Shown piece by piece: positions 17,997-25,521 of a stretch of DNA of 64,000 nt. The position numbers were made by a program, and so were the translations under genes. Numbering within the stretch: position 1 is the first letter of the stretch; every line of letters starts with the position of its first letter. The DNA is from Algoriphagus chordae (lineage in GTDB: Bacteria > Bacteroidota > Bacteroidia > Cytophagales > Cyclobacteriaceae), in the NCBI RefSeq assembly GCF_003254055.1, contig NZ_QKZT01000005.1, positions 62,001 to 126,000 of the forward strand, written 5' to 3'. The notes beneath the pieces were generated by a model. The model was not told where the DNA came from, ran no database searches, and worked only from the letters and a program-made list of their open reading frames with translations.

Positions 17997-18308
17997 TTAA
18001 TGTCCGAGCGAGGGGTATGGAGCATGTACCCTTGCTTCTTTGTCCTTCATGCTTGCCAATCGTTTACACTCCGCTGCACAGGCGATGCATGCATCTACAC
18101 AACTTTGCATCATTTTTCCTATTCCTTCTCCTACGGATTCACAGGCGACCAAACAGTCATTACAAGCTCCTATACATAAGTTGCTAAGCTCAATACAGCG
18201 CTCCCTCCCAGGAATTTGCTTTTGAGTTTCGATTAGTATCTGACAATCCTTAATACATTGCTCGAGTATATCTCTGTAATTGGACGAGGATGAGGTTAGC
18301 GCTTTCAT
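17997..18308 (-). CDS. Four-helix bundle Cys-rich copper-storage-like protein
   Basis: The 103-residue protein contains eleven cysteines, mostly spaced as CxxxC or CxxC along helices (for example CIGACNDC and CVDACIAC). This is the pattern of the DUF326/Csp family, which stores Cu(I) inside a four-helix bundle. No signal peptide is present, so it matches cytosolic Csp3-like members. The C-terminus has two His (VHAPYPSLGH). It stands alone with its own upstream region. Copper dependence of expression cannot be seen from the sequence. Confidence 0.8.
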   Translation of the reverse strand: MKALTSSSSNYRDILEQCIKDCQILIETQKQIPGRERCIELSNLCIGACNDCLVACESVGEGIGKMMQSCVDACIACAAECKRLASMKDKEARVHAPYPSLGH

Positions 18309-18506
18309 ATTACTAGGGTTAGATTCACATAAAAACCCCCAAATATGTCGCCAGGAGAATCAAACCTAGCTGTATTCATTACAGAGATGGATAGTGGATT
18401 TTTATGGAAATGAACTGGGGAATTTTCTTAGGAAAAAATTTCTCAGATCGTAGAAGACTTGGTGTACTTGAGACTTTTGAAATAAATAAATATCCCACTC
18501 TTTCTG

Positions 18507-19148
18507 CTATGGCAATTCAAGCACTTCATCCTGAAAGACTATAAACACCTTAGCTCCAGCCTCTTTTTTCAGCATATGCAAACCAGTCAGTTGACCAAAG
18601 GCAGGCAGTACCAAACTTTGGCCCTGTAGATAAAAACAAGGCAATCGAAAGCTTTGTCTTCCCTGGGATTTTATCATAAATCCTGGATGTATATGGCCGG
18701 AAATATTGAGCTTTTCATCTCTGCTCTCAGTCATCGGCTCATGCCTAAGCAGCAGATGCTCTCCAACTGCCAATTCTTCCACTATCTCCATTGGAGTATC
18801 CTTCATCACCGTAGTTGGCAAAATATCATGATTGCCCTTAGTCAACACAAAGCGTATAGCAGCATGCCGGCTTAGGAAGTTCTTCAATCCTTCCCACTCC
18901 TTATTCAGACTGCTATGAAACAAATCACCTAAAAAAACCAGCGTACTGGGTTCTAGGGCACTTATCAATTCGTCCAAGCGTTTCAAATCCGGTGAGCTAC
19001 TTGGTAGAGGAATCATAATACCCGCCTTGCGAAAATGAGAGGCTTTCCCCAAGTGTAGATCTGCTACTATAAGAATTCCATGATCAGGTAAAAAAGCAAC
19101 TTTCTCAGGTAACAATTGAATTAATTCCTCTTTGTAATAAAAATCCAT
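18507..19148 (-). CDS. pdeM: Ligase-associated DNA damage response endonuclease PdeM
   Basis: The 213-residue protein is a calcineurin-like metallophosphoesterase: DLHLGK, GDLFHS, GNHD and GHIHPG supply the two-metal site. Together with its neighbours it matches the PdeM member of the ligase-associated DNA repair cassette. It is the last gene of the minus-strand operon exonuclease-ligase-helicase-PdeM, 17 bases after the helicase. The exact DNA substrate is not clear from sequence. Confidence 0.9.
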   Translation of the reverse strand: MDFYYKEELIQLLPEKVAFLPDHGILIVADLHLGKASHFRKAGIMIPLPSSSPDLKRLDELISALEPSTLVFLGDLFHSSLNKEWEGLKNFLSRHAAIRFVLTKGNHDILPTTVMKDTPMEIVEELAVGEHLLLRHEPMTESRDEKLNISGHIHPGFMIKSQGRQSFRLPCFYLQGQSLVLPAFGQLTGLHMLKKEAGAKVFIVFQDEVLELP

Positions 19149-19165
19149 AGTTCATCTTGGAGCTC

Positions 19166-21598
19166 TCACTTCTCCAGCCTGTCTTTAAGTTTGCCCAAAC
19201 GGGTTTGCCAATCTTCGTTGCTGTACCTTTCACGGAAGGACTCCGCGAAAATAGGAAAAGAAAAGGGAGTAAGCTTGTCAGGAAAAGTCAAATTAATGGC
19301 GTGAGTACTGATCCTCACAAAAGCTGCGTACATTCTAGCAGACTCCAACTGAAAATCCATCACTTCATCATAGGCTTGGCGAAGCAGCAGATTTTTAGGA
19401 TCGTAATCCTCAAAAACAGAAAAGAACAAGGAGGAATTAGCTTGTAGATGTTTGGTCTTCATAGGCTTACCGGGATATCCCTGAAAAACTAGCCCGGCAA
19501 TACTGGCGATATCTCTAAATCTCCGACGTGCCATCTCTGTGGTGTTAATTCCCAAGCGTATATCATTCATCAAATCCTCAGTGTTAAACAGGCCTATTTC
19601 CATCGCCTCCTCAACTGGAATGGGAGCATCGGACAACAACTCAAATCCGTATTCATTGGTGGCTATGCTAAAAGTGGCCGCCTTGATTTTGCTCAACCTG
19701 TAGGCAATCACCGCAGCCATACCCTCATGCACAAATTTTCCCTCAAAAGGATACACAAATAGGTGATATCCATACTTGGTCTGAATGCTTTCCATCAGCA
19801 AAGTGCCTTCTTCTGGGAGCGCAGAGAGTTCTTGTTGTTTGAGAAAAAGAGGTTTTAGAAAGTGTAGCTCGGGACTCTTGCGGGTGATAGGCTGATGAAC
19901 CATATCCATGCTATGTCTCAGCGCCACACCAAGATCGGCCGAAAGTGGAAGCCTACCTCCCATCCAGGAAGGTATTGCTCCTTTTTTGCCAGTACTATTT
20001 TTCACGATGGCCTGCATCTCCCGTACTTTGATCAGTTCTAGATTTCTTCCGGAAAACCAAAAATTATCTCCTGGTTTGAGTCTGGAAATGAACCATTCCT
20101 CTATTGTCCCCAGGTACTTTCCACTCATAAATTTCACCTGCATCATGGCATCGCTCACGATGGTGCCGATGTTCAGCAAATGCCTGTGAGCTATCCTTCT
20201 GCTGGTCACTTTGAATATTCCTTCTTCCGCTACCACCTTATGAAATTCATCGTAAGCGCCTAAGGATCTTCCGCCCTTGGTGATCATCAAAATGCATTCG
20301 TTAAATTCTTCGGCAGTGATGGATGAAAAACAATGCGTACCCTTGATTTCATGGTAGGTTTCTTCGGCTTTGAATCCCTCAGAAATCGCCAAGGTGACTA
20401 GGTATTGGAGTAGCACATCAAAGGACCGGACATAAGGAATTCTTCTTTCCATCATGCCTTCCTTTACGGCATACTTCAGCGATGCTCCTTCCATTATTTC
20501 AAGTGAGTGCGTAGGCAAAAAGTAAATTTTACTCATGGCGCCTGGCTGGTGACCACTTCTACCTGCCCGCTGCAGAAAGCGCGCAATTCCTTTGGGTGAT
20601 CCTATCTGCACTACAGTATCCACTGGCCGAAAATCCACCCCCAAATCTAAACTACTCGTACAGATCACAGCTTTCAAACTACCCTCATGTAAGGCAGCTT
20701 CTACCCAAGTTCGAATTTCATTACTCAATGAACCATGATGCAGTGCAATCGCCCCCGCCCAGTCCGGCATCAGTTCAAGGAGCTGTCTGTACCAGATTTC
20801 CGCCTGGGAGCGTGTATTTGTAAAAAGTAAAGTGGATTGGCTTTGCTCAATAATGGGAATTACTTTCTCTGCCATGTGAACGCCCAAATGTCCTGCCCAA
20901 GGAAAGCGCTCAATAAGCTCTGGAAGAAGAGTTTCTATTTGCAGCCTCTTTTTTATAGCTGCCTTGATCATTACTCCCCTATTTTCTGGTCCAAGAAGAA
21001 TCTCTTTGGCTTCTTCCAGATTCCCTATAGTAGCCGAAATACCCCAAATCTTCAGTTTGGGGTTAATGGCTTTCAATCGACTCAAAGCTAATTCAATCAA
21101 AACTCCACGCTTGCTTCCCATCAGCTCGTGCCACTCATCCACTATCACAAATTCCAAGCCTGAGAAGTAGTCTATATATCCTTTGCTAGCCATCAGAATA
21201 TGGACACTTTCTGGCGTAGTCAACAAGCCCTGTGGAGGCTTTTTCTTTTGATCCTTTCTGATTTTGGTAGAAGTATCTCCTGTCCTCAATCCTATCTCAT
21301 AATCCAAAGCCAGATCATCGCTGACCAATTTAGTAGCTTGATAGATCTCGCTTGACAATGCTCTCAAGGGGGTGATCCAAAGCGCATGTAGCTTGCGGGG
21401 ATCTTTACCCTTTTTGACTTTCCGCTGTATATAATAGTGATGCAGTACCCCAAACCAAATAGCCATGGTTTTTCCATAGCCCGTAGGAGCATTCAATAAT
21501 CCGGACCGACCCTTGGCCATGGCCGACCAGGTTTTTTCCTGAAATGGATGGGCAATCCATCCCTGATTGGAAAACCAAACCTCACCAAAACTATTCAT
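19166..21598 (-). CDS. Ligase-associated Lhr-like DEXH helicase
   Basis: The 810-residue SF2 helicase has Walker A NAPTGYGKT near residue 36-44, VDEWHELMG as the DEXH box, GISATIGNL as motif III and QRAGRSGHQ as motif VI, followed by the winged-helix and Lhr core domains. The length is typical of the ligase-associated (Lhr core) group rather than long Lhr. It unwinds DNA or DNA:RNA with 3'-5' polarity in characterised relatives. Its start overlaps the ligase stop by 4 bases, so the two are translationally coupled. Confidence 0.92.
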   Translation of the reverse strand: MNSFGEVWFSNQGWIAHPFQEKTWSAMAKGRSGLLNAPTGYGKTMAIWFGVLHHYYIQRKVKKGKDPRKLHALWITPLRALSSEIYQATKLVSDDLALDYEIGLRTGDTSTKIRKDQKKKPPQGLLTTPESVHILMASKGYIDYFSGLEFVIVDEWHELMGSKRGVLIELALSRLKAINPKLKIWGISATIGNLEEAKEILLGPENRGVMIKAAIKKRLQIETLLPELIERFPWAGHLGVHMAEKVIPIIEQSQSTLLFTNTRSQAEIWYRQLLELMPDWAGAIALHHGSLSNEIRTWVEAALHEGSLKAVICTSSLDLGVDFRPVDTVVQIGSPKGIARFLQRAGRSGHQPGAMSKIYFLPTHSLEIMEGASLKYAVKEGMMERRIPYVRSFDVLLQYLVTLAISEGFKAEETYHEIKGTHCFSSITAEEFNECILMITKGGRSLGAYDEFHKVVAEEGIFKVTSRRIAHRHLLNIGTIVSDAMMQVKFMSGKYLGTIEEWFISRLKPGDNFWFSGRNLELIKVREMQAIVKNSTGKKGAIPSWMGGRLPLSADLGVALRHSMDMVHQPITRKSPELHFLKPLFLKQQELSALPEEGTLLMESIQTKYGYHLFVYPFEGKFVHEGMAAVIAYRLSKIKAATFSIATNEYGFELLSDAPIPVEEAMEIGLFNTEDLMNDIRLGINTTEMARRRFRDIASIAGLVFQGYPGKPMKTKHLQANSSLFFSVFEDYDPKNLLLRQAYDEVMDFQLESARMYAAFVRISTHAINLTFPDKLTPFSFPIFAESFRERYSNEDWQTRLGKLKDRLEK

Positions 21599-23187
21599 GA
21601 ATTCTGCACATCAATTAATTGCAACAAATCACTTTTGGTGTTAGCTGCCTGTATAGATTTATCTTTTCTCCACCTGGAAATTCTGGGGAATCTCAGTGCT
21701 ACCCCGGATTTATGCCTTGGACTTGCGTTGATTCCTTCAAAGGCTATTTCAAATACAAATTCGGGTTTCACACTTCTGACAGGACCAAATTTCTCCAAGG
21801 TATTTCTTTTGATCCAATTATCCAGAACATTGATTTCCTTGTCGGTAAGGCCGGAATAAGCCTTAGCAAAAGGCACTAATAGATCGCCGTCCCAGACGGC
21901 AAAAGTATAATCGGTGAATAGATTGGCTCGTCGACCATGTCCACTTTGGGCATAAAGAAGCACACCATCTACGGTCATGGGATCGGTTTTCCATTTCCAC
22001 CAATTCCCTCGTCTCCTTCCTGTCTCGTAAGGACTAGTTTTTCTTTTGAGCATCAAACCCTCACACTGAAACTCACGGGCATTTTCTCTAAACTTCGAAA
22101 CTTCCTCCCAGGAAGAAAAATCCATGGCTTCAGAAAGTAAGAGATTTTCGTCAGGGTGAGAAGCAAGTAACTGTTTGAGGAGATCTCTTCTTTCCTCCAG
22201 AGGCTTTTGTCTCAAATCCTCCCCTTGCCTTTCCAGCAAATCAAAGGCGACCATCACCAATGGTGCTTCTTTCAGATATTTAGGAGCAATATTCTTCCTG
22301 CCTATCCTGGTTTGCATCACTTGAAAAGGCAGTGGTTTCCCGTCTTTCCATGGAATGATCTCCCCATCTATCACCGTACCAGAGGGAAGAGTCTGCTGCA
22401 AACTTGTAAACTCAGGAAACTTATCTGTAAGGAGTTCCTCCCCTCTGCTCCACACAAAAATCTCCTTATTTCTCACGATTATCTGCCCACGAATTCCATC
22501 CAATTTCTTCTCTATGCACCAGTCTGTAATAGCTCCTAGATTGGCGGGTTGATCATCGAGTTGGTAGGCCAGAAAAAATGGATAAGGAAGATAAGATTTG
22601 TCCAGATGACTCTCGGTAGAAAACATGGATTCCATATTTTCCTCATAGGGATTCCATTTACCCATCAATTGGTGGGCAATGGCCGTAGGTTCCTGCTTCA
22701 GGTATTTTGCCAGTGCTTTGATGACCAATTGCCTGGACACACCCATTCGGAAATTTCCTGTAATCAACTTATTGAAAACAAAACGCTCCGCTGTATCCGA
22801 ACTCATCCAATAGCCTATGATTAGCTTTTTCTTTTCCACTGATGGCAAATCAGATAATCGGACAAGAAGCTCCAAGGTCTCTTTTAAAGTCAGCTGATGT
22901 TCATTTTGCTGAGGTGGAAGCATCAAGGCAATAGCTTCGGCTAAGTCTCCTACTGTATAATAAGACTCCTCGAAAAGCCACAAAGGTAAATCCGCAAGCT
23001 CGGCTGTCCACTCTCTAAGCTCAGAAGTTTTTACTGGACGCTTAGGCTTATTGCCTATCAAAATGGAAACAGCGAATATCTTATCCTCCTCCTTAGCTTG
23101 AGCGAAATACTCTACCAAAGCCTGAATCTTCTGATTGGTTTTGGTGGTCTGATCTACTGCTGTGACGAGTTTTGTGAATTCTTTCAT
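21595..23187 (-). CDS. ATP-dependent DNA ligase (cassette type)
   Basis: The 530-residue protein carries the nucleotidyltransferase motif EKKLDGIRG with the AMP-accepting K228, motif IIIa/IV segments (VAFDLLE, CEGLMLKR) and motif V WWKWK, followed by an OB domain. An N-terminal helical DNA-binding domain covers about 1-195. It seals nicks in repair and is additional to the NAD-dependent replicative LigA that bacteria normally have. It lies 3 bases after the exonuclease gene and overlaps the helicase by 4 bases. Confidence 0.93.
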   Translation of the reverse strand: MKEFTKLVTAVDQTTKTNQKIQALVEYFAQAKEEDKIFAVSILIGNKPKRPVKTSELREWTAELADLPLWLFEESYYTVGDLAEAIALMLPPQQNEHQLTLKETLELLVRLSDLPSVEKKKLIIGYWMSSDTAERFVFNKLITGNFRMGVSRQLVIKALAKYLKQEPTAIAHQLMGKWNPYEENMESMFSTESHLDKSYLPYPFFLAYQLDDQPANLGAITDWCIEKKLDGIRGQIIVRNKEIFVWSRGEELLTDKFPEFTSLQQTLPSGTVIDGEIIPWKDGKPLPFQVMQTRIGRKNIAPKYLKEAPLVMVAFDLLERQGEDLRQKPLEERRDLLKQLLASHPDENLLLSEAMDFSSWEEVSKFRENAREFQCEGLMLKRKTSPYETGRRRGNWWKWKTDPMTVDGVLLYAQSGHGRRANLFTDYTFAVWDGDLLVPFAKAYSGLTDKEINVLDNWIKRNTLEKFGPVRSVKPEFVFEIAFEGINASPRHKSGVALRFPRISRWRKDKSIQAANTKSDLLQLIDVQNS

Positions 23188-23190
23188 AGC

Positions 23191-24198
23191 TTAATCCATG
23201 TCATTAATTGCAGGTTCAAATTGAGTTTTTACCTCCACTGCATTTAAGTGATATCTCTCGCTTAGCCATTTGGCATAGGTCGCCTGATAGCCATGTGTTA
23301 CGTAAATGTTTTCAGCTCCAGTAGCCAAAACTGCCTCATTTAGCTGATTCCAATCGCAGTGATCTGAGAGCACAAATCCTCGATCTACAGCAGAGCGGCG
23401 TCTGGCTCCTCTTAGCTGCATCCAACCGCTACAGACGGCTTTTCGCAAGAGGGGAAATTTACTACTCCAAGAAGTGGATAAGGCTGAATTGGGCGCGACG
23501 ATCATTGCCCCTTTGATAGACTTCCTGTTCATATCCGGACTTACCCAGACCCCAGGAAAATTATATCCATGCTCGTTATAGGTATTATTTACATTGGCCA
23601 CAGCTCCATGTAAAAAAATGTTTCCAATTCCCTGATCCAGATGATGTAAAATAGACTGGGATTTACCTAAGGAATAAGCAATAAGCATTGAATTATAACC
23701 CTCAGAAGCATTTTCCTGCCACCAATTGTTGATACTACCATACACAGACTCTGCAGTTGGAAACCTGTAAATAGGCAGTCCAAAGGTAGACTCTGTGATG
23801 AAGTGGTGGCATTTCACAGCTTCAAAAGGACTGCTTAGGCCATCTGGCATCAGCTTGTAGTCTCCAGACACCACCCAAATCTCCCCCTTGTATTCAAGGC
23901 GTATCTGTGCAGAACCTAGGATATGACCAGCTGGATGTAGGCTGATAGTAACCCCATTTTTATTAAGAGTCTGATTATACTCCAAACTCTGTGTACTGAT
24001 GTCCTTTCCTAACCTCAGCCGGAGAATAGGCTCTGTCTCCTTATGACAGAGGTAATGCTTCATTCCACTACGTGCATGATCACTGTGCCCATGGGTGATT
24101 ATTGCAAACTTGACAGGCTTCCAGGGGTCAATGTAAACATCAGCCTGTTTACAGTAAATTCCTTTATCGGTGAATGTCAGCATAGTTTCAGTTTGCAT
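23191..24198 (-). CDS. Ligase-associated MBL-fold exonuclease
   Basis: The 335-residue protein has a metallo-beta-lactamase fold with THGHSDHAR as the metal-binding HxHxDH motif, HPAGHILGSAQI, and the beta-CASP end LSDHCDW and THGY. This matches the SNM1/CPSF-like exonuclease of the ligase-associated cassette. It is the first gene of the operon; the next gene starts after 3 bases. No clear consensus promoter was seen upstream in the 150 bases before the divergent DinB-like gene. Confidence 0.9.
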   Translation of the reverse strand: MQTETMLTFTDKGIYCKQADVYIDPWKPVKFAIITHGHSDHARSGMKHYLCHKETEPILRLRLGKDISTQSLEYNQTLNKNGVTISLHPAGHILGSAQIRLEYKGEIWVVSGDYKLMPDGLSSPFEAVKCHHFITESTFGLPIYRFPTAESVYGSINNWWQENASEGYNSMLIAYSLGKSQSILHHLDQGIGNIFLHGAVANVNNTYNEHGYNFPGVWVSPDMNRKSIKGAMIVAPNSALSTSWSSKFPLLRKAVCSGWMQLRGARRRSAVDRGFVLSDHCDWNQLNEAVLATGAENIYVTHGYQATYAKWLSERYHLNAVEVKTQFEPAINDMD

Positions 24199-24356
24199 TT
24201 GTGCCTAATGTAGGAGGGAATGACAACATTTGTACCGAGAGGAATGTTTGGAGGACAGGTAAGACTGCAGTAGTCATATTTTCTAACTGAAAGGTTAAAT
24301 CATTGGCACCTAGCAAGAGGCTGGGTATTTATTGCATTTTCACCTAACTTAAATTC

Positions 24357-24863
24357 ATGAATAAAAAACCTGAAGTTTGGCTCCGAGGGGCTATTCCCGG
24401 ATACTCATTAGAATTACAACCTGTGGTTCATGCCATTTTGCAGGCTCAGGAAGATATCCATGTGCTAATAAAGGATTTCCCTGAAAAGTTGCTTTGGGAA
24501 AAACCAGCAGGAATGGCTAGCCCAGCATTTCACCTGCAGCATATTGCTGGCGTGCTGGACCGAATGGTAACATACGCCAAAGGTGAAAAATTAAATGAGA
24601 GTCAATTTGACTATCTGAGAAAGGAAGGAATAGAAAATGTAACTTTATCAGTTGAGGATCTGCTACAACTTATAGATAAACAAGTCTCTGAATTTCTGAT
24701 TTTTGTATCCAAAACTGACCCTTCTATCCTATGTGATTTCCGGGGAGTTGGCAGAGCTCAGTTGCCATCCACCCTGGGAGGATTAGTATTTCATGCTGCC
24801 GAACATACCCAGCGACACTTCGGTCAATTATTGGTTACCGTAAAAGTTTTACAAAATAGTTAA
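24357..24863 (+). CDS. DinB-superfamily protein
   Basis: The 168-residue helical protein has the spaced histidines of the DinB/YfiT fold: HLQHIAGVLDRM near residue 60 and HAAEHTQRHFGQ near 147. Members bind a metal through three His and often act in thiol-dependent transfer or damage response, but the specific reaction is unknown. It is divergent from the repair cassette and is followed after about 120 bases by a convergent gene, so it appears monocistronic. Confidence 0.8.
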   Translation: MNKKPEVWLRGAIPGYSLELQPVVHAILQAQEDIHVLIKDFPEKLLWEKPAGMASPAFHLQHIAGVLDRMVTYAKGEKLNESQFDYLRKEGIENVTLSVEDLLQLIDKQVSEFLIFVSKTDPSILCDFRGVGRAQLPSTLGGLVFHAAEHTQRHFGQLLVTVKVLQNS

Positions 24864-24910
24864 TAGCATCGCTATCGTGTAATCTTACGACTGAAGACAT
24901 TTATATCTAA

Positions 24911-24943
24911 GACCAAAAAAAGTCCCCGCTTTAGGCAGGGACT
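24911..24943 (-). terminator. Rho-independent terminator for 24983-25261
   Basis: The arms AGTCCC and GGGACT (24921-24926, 24938-24943) form a stem with further pairs inside. The minus-strand transcript then meets a U-run, seen as AAAAAA at 24915-24920 on the plus strand. Confidence 0.7.
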
Positions 24944-24982
24944 TACTCAGTCTGAGTTTATATGGCTTGTTAATTAGCTAGC

Positions 24983-25261
24983 TCAATCGGCTGCATCTTG
25001 CAAGGCCTTGATATTATTATCTGTATAAAATTTATCTCTGTATTCCTGAAACTCTTCTTCCAATGCTGTCACTAAGCTTAGATTTGCATCTACGTTTGAC
25101 CACATATCAGGCAGCTTCTTTTCCAGCAAACTCACGCCTAGATTGATATTGTCGGCCTCTATCTTGGATATTTTTTTCAAAACTGAAGTTTGGCTGTTCT
25201 TCAAATCATCAAATTCTCTCAGGATTTTATCCATCATTTCTAATTTCTCTAACTTATCCAT
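24983..25261 (-). CDS. Small hypothetical helical protein
   Basis: The 92-residue protein is acidic and almost fully helical with a heptad-like pattern, and it has no signal peptide. No family is recognised. A good terminator follows at 24911-24943, which supports it as a real gene. It has no operon partner, as the next gene is on the plus strand with its own promoter. Confidence 0.55.
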   Translation of the reverse strand: MDKLEKLEMMDKILREFDDLKNSQTSVLKKISKIEADNINLGVSLLEKKLPDMWSNVDANLSLVTALEEEFQEYRDKFYTDNNIKALQDAAD

Positions 25262-25464
25262 GGTTTGATATTTTAAGGTTATAGCAAAACGCTAAGTACA
25301 AGATAATGAATAATTTCCATGCCTAATAAATGCCTTTTACCTGACTTTGTGAAAACTAGCAGAAGCTAAAACATAATTCATGGAGTTTTTTCCCTGCCCT
25401 GCAAGGCGGACAATTACCTCATATTTATTTTTTCGGTATGCCCATTCCCCCAATAATCCTATAA

Positions 25465-25496
25465 TTTGCGAGCTATTCTGTAAACGAATGCTTTTG
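25465..25496 (+). promoter_or_regulatory. Bacteroidota-type promoter for the cytochrome c lipoprotein
   Basis: TTTG at 25465-25468 and TGCTTTTG at 25489-25496 are 20 bases apart. The -7 box differs from TAnnTTTG at one position. The expected start point lies about 20 bases before ATG 25522. Confidence 0.5.
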
Positions 25497-25521
25497 ATAA
25501 TAAACCTATTCTTTTCCTCAA

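Noticed and set aside
24357-24863. DinB-like protein as a bacillithiol transferase
   Set aside because: The metal His pattern fits the fold only; no substrate evidence and no bacillithiol genes are seen here.
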